Assembly: GCF_000264905.1 (NCBI RefSeq)
Contig: NW_006763142.1
Location: forward strand, 475,353-539,352
Source: Stereum hirsutum FP-91666 SS1
Taxonomy: Eukaryota; Basidiomycota; Agaricomycetes; Russulales; Stereaceae
Reading direction: 5' to 3'
DNA: 64,000 bases
This document shows positions 47,515 to 58,192 of this stretch, one piece after another (positions within the stretch are counted from its first letter, which is position 1; each line of letters begins with the position of its first letter). The notes under the pieces are model-generated. The model had not been told where the DNA came from and searched no databases. It saw only the letters and a program-made list of their open reading frames with translations. The translations under genes were made by a program, and so were the position numbers.

Positions 47515-50393
47515 TTATGGATGAGGTGCCGGAGTGAAAAAGGGGCTAAAGGCCTGTAAAATGCAGGCCTTCACATCATTCCTGTGTGAGATTGTAGTTG
47601 CACTACGTCCCGGGTCTCTAGATGCGGTGTATGACAGAAGGTCTTCTGAGACTGCCGCCAAAGTCTGAGACAGTCCCTCCCAAGTCACGTCGAGGGTCTC
47701 GAGATCGGGAAACGGAAGTTGGATAGCGAGAGTGCGAGCTCTGTCGAGTAGCCGAATGATAGAGCAGCGGTAGTAGCAGAGAAAATCGCAGTGCTCCAGG
47801 TTGTCATTTTTCTGACTACAATATGGGAATGTCCAGACTTCGGTGGGGATTAGGCCGCCAGGATGTGCTGGAGCCGAAACGTTTTGGACGGAAGTCACCA
47901 GTCTAGATAATTCGAGGACCAACAGCCATGAATCTTGTTCAGGATCGGGCGATGTCTTGAATGTGACTAATTGACCCAGAATATCGACAATGTCGCGCTC
48001 TAGCTGCGGCTTCAAGAGCGCGCCCTCGATCTCATCAGCGGTGGTGTTCATAGCAAGGGTGACGAATTTGATCCCCATGGTTCTCACAAACCAACGGACC
48101 AATATAGATACCGCGGGTTTAGAGCAATGTGGATTGAGCAGAGTGAACGGCATAAATCCGCGCATGTTTTGCTCGAGAGGCTTCTGGGAGAGAAGCGCAG
48201 GGGCAAAAGGCGCCAACATCTCGTCACATACCAAGTCCCAAGCCTCCTCGTCTACGTCAAAATTGTCCTTCGGAGCTAATGGTTGCATGCCCAGACGGAG
48301 TCTCGCCTCAATAACGTCAAGGGCATGCGAAGTGAACTCCTCCCGAACGAGTGCCCTGTCTTCGATTGGTATCGCAGAGTAGTCTGATAGCAGCAGCATC
48401 ATGGTGCTGCTCGTCTCCAGAATGCTGACAGGCAAGCTCCATATCTTATCCGTGACGACACATACCATGGCCTTTGCGAAGTCTGAGTTCCATAGTAATG
48501 ACGAACACGAAAACCCTGTTGTCGTGGCCGAACATCGCTCGGCAGCAATCTTTAGGGACCGCACTATGTCAGCTCTGACACCATGCTCGAAAGGAAGTTC
48601 CCAGGACAGGTTCGGACCTGGTACATAGGTAAAAGAAGTTCATGTGAGTCAAAAATTTGACCTCCATATATCCAACATGCATAAATGCGACATACCGAAT
48701 ATTCGCAGAATTGATGATGCAGCGGTCACGTTGCTTCGAATGCTGGCCTCTGAGGACAAGAAAAAGTACAAGGTTTGCAACGCATGTTTTGACAGCACAG
48801 GTCCCAAAGGTATCCTCCGCCGCTGCAGGGAAACCTCGGCTTCGAGAGCATCAGACAGGGCGGCAGCGGCGAAGTCGAGGGAGTCGTCATCATGTGTGGT
48901 TTGCACGCTAGCATAGAAGGTCTGCAATTCCTCCTGAAGCATACCATGATGGTCAGCGCTACGCTTTCCAGAGGGCCTCCGCAAGGCTGCATCCGCTGCA
49001 TTCTGCGCTGGCTGTGTATGGGCCCCTATTGAATGTAGCATTTGCGCTAGGCGGCGGCCGTAAACCTCGACAAAGCGAGAGGCAGTCGACTGAAAGGGTG
49101 AACTGGATGAATAGATACACCCGTGGATGAATGTATAGATAATGATCATTCCCGCGGCCCCAAGAGGAATCGTCGCGATGGTCACCGCCGCAAGAGCAAG
49201 AGGGGAGCGAGGCGATGTCGATAACCAATCGGTCGCCATGCTATCCAAGAGTCCGACAAGGAAAAGCAGCACAGATATTATCAAGAGTTGGGGCAGGGTG
49301 TCAATCATGGTTCCCAGCTGGGGCTTGGCTTTTTCCCATCGTCCACGAATATCAGTAAGCTTCTTGTAGGTTTGTCTATGGCGAGAACGTGTGAGCAGAG
49401 TCAGGTAGCTCCGACTAGCTACTGCGAGGGAAGCAATGGAGATCTGTGGCGAACCGTGTGAGCAAGTGTGTATGACTGAATTACAGGACTCACGCTGAGA
49501 ACTAAAGATATGGACCAGTAGAAGTTGAGACGGAGGGCGCTTGCTTCCGGTTCGAATGCTACAGGCCCAGGTAGACTAAGCTGGGAGATGTTGGCACCAC
49601 TGAGAAGAATGACGACGTCCGTAAGATTCGCAAGTAGTTGATTGGTTTCAAAGGTAGCAGCTGGAGCCAAGTTACTTGAAGACTGAACGTAAAATGCTGT
49701 CACGATGGCCGAAAAGAGGGCTATCTGTAAAGTTTCAATTGAATTAAATCTTGAGAACAAACTCGTTGAGGAACCGGGTACTTGCAAAAATTAAGAGGGT
49801 GTCCAGGGTGCCTCTCCAGCCATCGACGGCGGGTATGATTGTCTTCTGCATCATCGAGTCGTGCAAGGGATTCCAGGCACTGGAGCTGCTGGCTGGAGTC
49901 TGTGGTATCGGTTGCCAGGAAGGGTCTACAGGGCCAGTCAGATGTACAGCCAGAGGTGGCAGCAATGAGTATGTCGATGCTCACTGGTAGCAGCTTGCCT
50001 CTTGTCAATTCGCAGAAGCACACCTTGTAAATCTTCCAAAGATTCTACCAGTCCCAGCGGGAAAACAGTCAGTTCAAAGTTAGTTCTGCTCTGGAGGGTT
50101 CTCAATTTTCGTTCACGCACCTACGATATCTCTTTGACTGCGAATTATCTCGACAAAGGCTTTGTTGTGATCCTCTACAAGCTTCATCAGCATGCCAGAG
50201 CTCGAGTCCAGATTCCTAGAACTCGCGGTTAATATGATGCACGAATACAATACATATGCCAGCTAACGCGAGGGGGCCATTGGAAATGATCGATGATTGC
50301 CGTCCATACTTACCTTCGGTCACCCTCTTTAACATTGTTGTGACGGTTTTCAGGTTCTACAATGAAGATATGGTCCTTTTCAAGGCCGGGCAT
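47515..50393 (-). CDS. DUF6535 family membrane protein, copy B (intact)
   Basis: The only paralogue of the three that reads through. Exon 1 starts at 50393 (MPGLEKDHIFIVEPEN) and joins as GDR|RNLDSSSGMLMKLVEDHN, then ESLEDLQGVLLRID, PSWQPIPQTPASSSSAWNPL, GWRGTLDTLLIF|IALFSAIVTAFYVQSS, LRLNFYWSISLVLS|ISIASLAVASRSY, TLPQLLIISVLLFLVGLLDSM and GMIIIYTFIHGCIYSS. These are four predicted helices of a DUF6535 region. The long soluble C-terminal part carries SVQTTHDDDSLDFAAAAL, AAERCSATTTGFS, DVDEEAWDLVCDEML, FKTSPDPEQD and HRNDVKACILQAFSPFF, with a TGA at 47515-47517. The intron at 49725-49785 starts GCAAGT rather than GTAAGT. Agaricomycetes have many such genes, of unknown function; topology suggests a membrane-anchored protein with a large cytosolic or lumenal domain. 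Confidence 0.85.
49725..49785 (-). other. GC-AG intron in DUF6535 copy B
   Basis: The donor reads GCAAGT after LLIF and the acceptor is TTTACAG before IALFSA. Copies A and C have GTAAGT and GTGAGT at the same position, so the junction is fixed by comparison. Confidence 0.8.
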
Positions 50394-51135
50394 CGTGTAG
50401 GGATCACCAGCGGTGGACGATTGAGGTCAAGTCGACCTTCGAGGACTCTGGCACCAGATTGCGATACCCAACTATCATTGTAATAGGGAGCATGTGGAAG
50501 GAGACCTGAGACGGAAAAAAGACGCTGGGGTAACGAAAGCCTTCCAGCTTCCCATCTCGACGATAAATGTGGGAAAGTTGGGAGGGTCGCGGGAACATCG
50601 TGTGGCGCTGACTGTGTCTTTTTTGTGGCCCAGTTCCCCAGGCTCTTCCCCTCAGACCGAATTCCCATGCTGCAGAATTGCAATTTTGACGGGGCGAGTG
50701 CTAAAATTGCAGTTATTTTTGCCATAAAATGAGCTGCTCACGCTATAATCACACCAGCCCACTGTCAACTTGAGGTTTTCCCCGGTGTATAGTATATACC
50801 TCATCTCATGCTTTGGCTATATTATTCTGACGACATCAAACTACTTACGTTCTGTCAAGCTGAAGATGGTGTCAAAACCCGTCACCGAGCGGGTAGCCCG
50901 TATTCCAACGATTGGTCCATGAGACGTAGTATTACATGGGCCCGTCGAAAAACACGCCATGGCTACAGCCCGCTTGAGTTGCGATGTATAGGTCAGGCCT
51001 CCGTACACAGCATTTCATCTTTCAAGAAAGGAGCCATAGTCTTCCGAACTGCAGAGATCGATATAAAAGCCACGCTTATGAAATTTAGCCAGCGCAGAAA
51101 CAAAAGAATGGGCATGGATGAAAACTCACGCGAGG
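50394..51135. other. Intergenic region between DUF6535 copies B and C
   Basis: Should contain the promoter of copy B and the 3' end of copy C. No further gene recognised. Confidence 0.5.
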
Positions 51136-53972
51136 TTACTCGGACTGAGAGGTCGACTCGAAAAATGGTCTGAATGCCTCCAAGATGCAAGCCTTGACCA
51201 CATACCGATGATCGATAGTAAAGAAGAACTCAGGGTCAATTTCAGTGAAGTACCCTCAGTTTCGGCCAGCGAACAGCTTCACAGTGTCCTCCGTTGGGGG
51301 CGTCAATGCCAGTGATAGCGCCTCCCATGTCACGCCAAGGGTCTCCACATCAGGGAAGGGAAGGTCAACGACGAGAGAACGGGCTTTCTCAAGTAGCTTG
51401 ATAATGGAATCGGCGAAGTGACAGAAACCGTCACAACTGTGTCCGGCGTGATCGCAGAAAGGCAACTGGACCATGGTGAGGCCCCAAAAACCAGATGGGT
51501 GTAACAGTATGTCTGTCGTAGAAACCACCAATTTGCTGAGTTCGAGGATCAAAAGCCGCGCATCCTGCTCTGGATCAGGTGATACCTTGAACTCAGTCAA
51601 CTGATCCAGAATATTGAATCCTATACGTTCCTCGGTTATGGCTTCCTGCATAGCAATTGCAACGAATCGCATCCCCCGGGTTCTGCTGAACCAGCGTATC
51701 AACGCTTTCAATACATCGCGGCCCTCCCATGGGACCAGAAAAAATGATGATACAAAGGCTCTCTCAAGGGCCCCATCAGTGAAACCTGCCAGCATGGGAG
51801 TGAGAGACGCTAGCATTGTATCGCACGCTTTGTCCAGGAGATGGTCCTCCAAATTTCGGCCATCCTCTGGACCTGCCGATGGCAGAAAAGAGCGGAGTTT
51901 TGCCCTAATAACACTGAGAGCGTGCGCAGTTGCAGCGCGGTAGGGAAAGGAGGGGAACATATTGCGCGGTTGTGTACTGGGGCAGTCTAAAACAAGGGGT
52001 ATCAGGGTGCTATATCCATCGAGAACAGCATACGTCCACGCTTGCGGCTCAACGATGAGGTAGGCTATGGCCTTTGAAAACTCTGAGTTCCATAATAATG
52101 GTGAACTTCGTGACCCTGTTGTCGTCACTAAACATCGTTCAGCGGTTGAGATCAGAGCTCTCAAGAGTTCGGCTCGATTCCCCGCATTCAATGCCGATGG
52201 CGCAAGCAGTCCTGAACCTGAACCTGCAAAGTATTTGTCTGTGTTACATCTCAATCCTTCAAGAAGAGGGGGACGTACTGCAGAGTCTAGATATTACTGA
52301 TGTAGCAGTGATGTTACTTTTTACGCTAGCCTCGGAGGAGAGCAGAAAGAGTATGGTTCGCATTGCGCCTCTCGACAAAGTGTCTCTCTGTATTAACAAA
52401 AAGCCTCCTCCCTGAGACAAGTAGTCTGACTCTAGTTTGTAACGCAGAGCGGTAGCAGCCAAATCAAGGGAGTGGTCGTCGTGTGTGGTTTGAACGCTGG
52501 CATAGAAAGTATATAATTCTTCCTTATTTAAGGTGGTTTTCGAACGGTTTTTATGATGTCTAGGACCCAAATCAGAGGTCCAGGAGCGGTCGTCCAGTGC
52601 GGTTTGAACTGTGGGATGTAAATTATCTAACTCCTCCTCAGTAAGATGAATGGCGGAGGGTTTTTATCCTGTGGAGGATGTAGGCGCGTCGTAAAAGTCT
52701 CGACAACACGCGAAGCAGTTGACTGGAACGGAGATTTGGATGAGTCCAAACAGCCGTGAACAAAGGTATAAATAATGATCATGCCCGCCGTCGCGACATA
52801 GATACCAGCCAGGATTACTGCCGCCAAAGCAAGGCCAGAGCGAGGCGAAGTAGAAAGCCAGTCGGATATCATGCTGTCTAAGAGGCCAGCAAGGAAAAGT
52901 AGTACTGATATGATCAGCAGCTGAGGCAAAGTGTCGATCAGTGGCCCCAGCTGACGTTTGGCTTGTTGCCAGGGTCCACGGATGTCAGTTAGCTTCTTGT
53001 ATGTCTGCTTGTAGCGAGAGCGAGTGAGCAGTGCCAGATAGCCTCGGCTAGCGACTGCTAGCGAAGCGATAGATATCTGCAGGATGTTGTATGAGAAATT
53101 TATCGAGACATCAGTGTGAAGAGAGGACTCACGCTGAGGACTAAAGATGTTGACCAGTAGAAATTAAGGCGCAAGGCGCTTGCATCTGGTTCGAAAGCTA
53201 CAGGGGCCCGGAGGCTGAGCTGAGAGGCATTGACACCGCTCACGAGAATGACAACATCTGTAAGATTAGCAAGCAGCTGATTGGTATCAAATGCGGCGTC
53301 TGGAGACAGGCCGCTCGAGGATTGCACATAAAATGCGGTGACGATAGCGGAGAAAAGCGCGATCTGTCGTATAGTGTGTTACTCTTATTACGATTGGATG
53401 TGCTGAGCATTGGGCACTCACGAAAATCAGAAGCGTATCTAAAGTGCCTTTCTAGCGATCCACGGCAGGCGTGATCGACTTCTGCATCATCGAGTCGTAT
53501 AGCGGATTCCAAGCACTGGAGCTGGACGCTGGTATTTGAGGGATCGGTTGCCACGTATGGTCTTTCGTGTTCTGTTCAGATCTTTGGCCCATGCATGACG
53601 ATGCGAATATACCTACCAGCTGCTGCTTGTCTGTTGTCAATCCGTGACAGGACACCATGTAACCCAGCAAGCGACTCTGGAGACGATCATTAGGCCAGTC
53701 AGGATGGCGCGGGTTTCTTTCACGCACCTATTACTTCCCCTTGTTTCTCAACCAAATGGCGTAACACTTGGGTCTGGTCCTCCAAGAGTTTCGTTAGTGT
53801 AACAGGTGTCATATCCCTGTAGTTCGCGACCAATCAGCTGATGCATCGAGCAGACTGCGTAAGCACAGACAGAGGCTGAACAAATTTCTTACCGTCGAGT
53901 ATCATTTTCCGGAGCTGTCTGACCTGCAATACTATCGCGCCCTAAGGCATCAACGGACACGAGCTCAGGCAT
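51136..53972 (-). pseudogene. DUF6535 family copy C, decayed
   Basis: Paralogue of copies A and B in tandem with B. It starts at 53972 (MPELVSVDALGRDSIAG), and the exons align in order: DMTPVTLTKLLEDQTQVL, DHTWQPIPQIPASSSAWNPL, KGTLDTLLIF, LRLNFYWSTSLVLS, TLPQLLIISVLLFLAGLLDS, MIIIYTFVHGCLDSS, SVQTTHDDHSLDLAATAL, ISTAERCLVTTTGSR and FKVSPDPEQD. Lesions: TAG at 53452-53454 where A and B have Trp before (K/R)(S/G)TLDTLL; a frame change near 52630-52680, where the stop-bearing frame must shift to HLTEEELDNLHPTVQT; and TGA at 51256-51258, after which the family frame continues to KACILEAFRPFFESTSQSE and a TAA at 51136. The region around the frame change also holds a second EEL...VQT..DD unit, like a small internal duplication. 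Splice sites remain good, so decay is moderate. Confidence 0.8.
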
Positions 53973-54535
53973 GTCGATGGCAAGGATGATCGAAGGGGAT
54001 GTTCAATGTTGAGGTGGCTCCCCACCATGATAAATTTGATATTTTTCCGTTTGGTATTTCAACCAGTTTATAAGTATTATTCTTAATTATTTTCCATCGG
54101 CCTTTATTTCCATCATCTCGCTGAGCCCTCCCCAGACGAATCGACAACGAGGCGATGAGGCAGATGCAAGAATAAGTACATACAAGTACACCGATGCACC
54201 GATGGGAACAGTCAACACTACAGTGACGGTATCAGAGCGGAAGGCGATATCGTAGGCATACAAACGGAAAGGTAAAGAAAACATAAGGTCGCCACACCCG
54301 CATGACACTTCATCCTGGCACCCTGACACCTGTACAATCCACAACAAATCCCAACAGGCCTACGATACGCTGTGGATGGACATCCAGGTGATTTCAATCC
54401 ATCCGCTGTCCTGTCATATTGGTGGTACAACACCACGCGTGGGCCACACTGACACGGTAGTGGTGCCACATTTTCGTACCCACTGTCCTGACTCAGAAAG
54501 TCGAGAGCTACCCGGTAACTATGGACAGTCTGAGC

Positions 54536-57269
54536 TCAAACCTCCGCCTTGCCGATGTTCTCCTTGGTAGCCACAAATTTGGCAAGGTACTCCAACATCT
54601 TCGCAGTTTCTGCCCCGGCAGGTCTGATCCAGTTCGGAGGTAGTGCGAAACCGTACTGTTCAACCGCGTCATGGGTATCATCCCGTCAGTGTCAAGCATC
54701 AGAATGGACTGGACAGAAAGGCTCTCGAGCGTGGGATGGGGTGAAGAGTAGATAGAAGGAACATAGATACACACAGTCCCGGTGTCCCTCAGATGGGCGG
54801 CGTACGAGTACTTGACGCCTTTCCTGGCGTACATCCAATCCACGATGTTACCCGGTGCCCTGAAGAACGATGAGTTTTGTTCTTTGGTCGAGTCAAAGGA
54901 ATATACGTACTTGTACAATGTCGAGCAAAGTGTTCCGACCTTCGCGTGATATGGATCAGAAGGGCAACCCCCTGTACTCGAAGAAAAAACAGACCTGGAA
55001 CGACGTCCCGTTGGACTTCTTCGCTGCCGCTGCCGCCCCAGATGCGGCCTCGAGTTGGTCCTCCGCGTCGAGAGGGGTTCGCTTGCACGAATGTGAGTAT
55101 GGAGCCGAGACTATCCAGAAGAAAAGGATCATCGTTAGCCAGGACTCACACTGCGCCTCGAATAAGAAGCTTACTCATTTGCCCATAACTCCTCAAATCC
55201 ACAAACAACTTAACGTCTGCCAACCTCTCGAAATAATTCGCCATGTTATTCACTTCGGGAGCCTGGAAGGGTCGATGGCCGGGGTACCAATGGTGGCATG
55301 TATCATCCGGAGGTGAGCCTGGCGAGTCTGGAGACTTCTTCGGGTTCTTGGTCTTCTTCTTGGTGATGTGGAGATCATTGTCCGCTTCGTTGTCCGCCTC
55401 CGTAATCGAATTGTGGGGCTGAGGCTCGGTCAAGGGCTCGGAGGTAAGGAGGGAGGCAAATGACGATTTCCATTTGTAGCCCTATGTGGCAAGGGTGGAT
55501 ATAGTTCAACTAGTAAGCACGCAAAAGAGATACGAAAGTCGTGGGGAGTGGCAATGTAGGGCAGCTCTACGTACCCAGTTCCTGTGGAATGCAGCTCGTG
55601 AGCGCGGTATTCTCTTCATCGAGATGCCATCACGTCCGAAGATCGGACGCACCTATTCATGTCTATTCCTGTACACTTTGCCTGGGGACCGAGGTCGAGT
55701 CGGTTCTTGTACCTGGAAGACATGATCAGCAGCTTGAAATTTGGTGCACGGCTCCAAAGAGTGAAGATAGCATGGCGAAGCATTGTCGGAAATGAAGAAG
55801 GACGTACCAAAAACGGTCGTGCTCCCAGGTATACACATGTCCGTCCGGGTTTGGAACTGGGACGAGATAGAAATCCTATTGATGAGCGGCGCCACATACA
55901 CCACACATGTGTGGAAGCCGTTGTGAGTTTGGAGCACAGACTTCATGCCCACAGGCTAGAGAAGGTTAGAAGACTGGTGCTTACGTATTTGTCCAGCAGA
56001 TGGCCCAGTGATTCACTCTCGGAGGTGTTGGCTGCGAGTGCGTGGGCGAGATAGAGAGCTGAGGCAGTTGCCACCCACTACATCCACCGAATCACGAAGC
56101 AGTCAGTTCAAAGGATAGAAGACGAATGAGACAATTGTTGAAGAGAGCATAGAAGGACCCGAGTATTCAGCGCGAAGTGACTAAAAGATGTACGGGAGAC
56201 GACAAGTTAAACAACGGAACTCACCTCCCTCGCATGTTGTGCGCCCGTAATAATGAAACCAGCTTTTCCACCTATTTCCACTCTCTCCTTATCTTTCCTC
56301 CTTCTCCCGTTCTTTCCCTTTGGTTTCTTGCCCTTCTTTCCCTTCTTGCTCTTATTATCCTTATTCTTCTCGGCATGCACGCCCTGTGACCACTCCTCAT
56401 TTCCCACAAGCTCTGCAGGAGGAAGCTCGTCGCGGAGGGTGGCACCCTTCTCCTTCTCCAAATCTTCTTCACCACCGAAGTTAAAGTTAGCACCACTTTG
56501 ATTATCGTCAGCGGAGGGCGTCCGTATCTCCATCGCGTACATTTCGCGCCCTTCGCCCGTATGTCCAAGCGGAACGAGCGTGATCTTCTCAGGGTATTGA
56601 GCTGCGAGGTCGTGCATGAAAGCGTAGATGTCGTCCAGCGTATGATATGTGGAGTAGAATGTCGAGTCGGCGAGCGAACTGAGGTTCCATGGGTCTGATT
56701 CGAGTTCTGTCTGGGACGAAGTATGCAGGTCCATAGTTGGTAGAGAAACTCGAGGTATCGCGGTATCGTGGTAGGCATATGGAGCGAGGTGGTTGAAAGA
56801 ATCCTGAAGTGAATGGGGAGATGAAGAGGAGTCGGAGAGAAAGGGTTGCCGAGGGAAAAATATGTCGACATGCTGCGGGGTGGCTTGCCATACATCCCAA
56901 TCGCGTTTCTGTTTGTATGATAACCGGCGTGTTCATAATTTCAGTGTCGGTGGGATACCACAAGTAACAATTGGGCATGATTGAGGACAACACACTCACC
57001 TCGGCCAGCTGCAACACTTCTGACATCTCGGTCTCCGAAAGCAACGTGAACCTCCTCAACACGCCAGAGTCAATCGGGGCAGTGATATCTCCAGCGCCCG
57101 TAACTTCATTCGATATATGACCCTCCGTCAATGCTGACTGCGAAAAGAAGCGTTGCGCCCCCTGAAAGTCGACCTCGAGCTCATTGCCAGAGACCTTGAG
57201 AGCACATGTTGAAAGAAGAAAAATACCACAGATCCTTAGAAATTGAAAAGCTAGCGGAATTCTGAGCAT
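54536..57269 (-). CDS. M14 metallocarboxypeptidase-like protein, predicted inactive (ECM14-related)
   Basis: Secreted or vacuolar M14-fold protein. An N-terminal signal/anchor (AFQFLRICGIFLLSTCALKV) is followed by a propeptide-like region, then the catalytic-fold segments FYSTYHTLDDIYAFMHDLA, HTGEGREMYAMEI, the zinc motif FIITGAQHARE|WVATASALYLAHALA, VPVPNPDGYVYTWEHDRFW, YKNRLDLGPQ, IDMNRNWGYKW (across a 7-nt micro-exon), WYPGHRPFQAPEVNNMANYF, LFVDLRSYGQM, YSHSCKRTPL, NIVDWMYARKGVKYSYAAHL, RDTGTYGFALPP and a TGA at 54536. The usual third zinc ligand (His of DLHSY) is Arg and the catalytic Glu of ELRDTG is His, so proteolysis is unlikely. Lys/Asp-rich insertions precede HARE and follow GYKW. 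ECM14 is the known fungal inactive branch; orthology is inferred. About eleven exons, no stops. Confidence 0.85.
55575..55581 (-). other. 7-nt micro-exon of the M14 gene
   Basis: The minus strand reads CACAG|GAACTGG|GTACG. It completes the codon AG|G and adds Asn-Trp, restoring IDMNR-NW-GYKW, the conserved NRNWG motif of M14 enzymes. The next exon begins after CCACATAG. The phase fits only if this micro-exon is used. Confidence 0.85.
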
Positions 57270-58090
57270 AATATTCGACCAAGTACTATCATATGGTGGT
57301 GGTGGGCAGACACGGACTTTAGTGGTCTTCGCCACACTGCGAATGAAGGAATATCGTAGGAATATCGAGCATTTGTATTTCTGCTCGTGCGCCGTGGTTA
57401 GGGTTGCTTCTGCATGTATTAGACGCCACCACCACTCCTCATCAACTCTCACGTCGACAAGTTCACTCGTGCCACGCACGTTTGACCTGATGCAAAGGAC
57501 TATAAGTATCGGGGCTAATCTTGTCGTCTTTTCTCAGATAGAGTCCCGTCGCCTCTGTTAACTTCCTATGGGTCAAAACCAGTATTCATGTCCAACTTCG
57601 TTATACTGTGGCAATCGTCAACTCTGAGCTCTCCACCTGCTGGCTATGGAACCTATTGCTCCGTTGTGATATTTCTCAGCTTAATTGCTAGGCCTGACGG
57701 TTCTACGAGCGACATATTGCGACAAGGCTATTGAGAAGATACACACTCAAAACGGGAGAAAGCCGGACCTGTGGGTTGCAGAGATGGCCGCTTGACTTGA
57801 TCCCTTGACCCCTTTTTTACCTTCATTAGGGTTCGATTTCCTCCGCGATTCCTCATGCTAGCAAGGTGCACGCGGAACAATCCTTCTGTAGCCTCTGTTT
57901 TTCTGTTGCGATATCGAATCGGTGGATATTCACTTGGACAATTCCTCCCGCTCCCTTCATATGGGATCTTCAGTCGCAAGGTGGGACTGTTAAAAGTGCC
58001 GTCGCAATCCTCTTGATGACGAGTGACCTTCACCCTCGTAACGACTGTGCATCTGCGCGGTCCGCTCTGGATGGTCCCGGTCCGTCCAAA

Positions 58091-58101
58091 GGCTACATAA
58101 A
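58091..58101 (+). promoter_or_regulatory. TATA-like box of the pectin methylesterase gene
   Basis: CTACATAAAGG lies about 95 bases before the ATG at 58193. It is a weak match, supported by spacing only. Confidence 0.35.
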
Positions 58102-58192
58102 GGACAGGTCTCGGTGTTGTGCTTGATATACTCCTTTTCTTTTCTCTCTCGTCATCGACGGTCATCCTGCCCGTCCCGGTGTAGCGCAAATC

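Noticed and set aside
57728..58189. 153-codon minus-strand frame upstream of the pectin methylesterase
   Set aside because: Lies in the promoter and leader of the esterase gene, has no motif and would overlap its TATA-like box.
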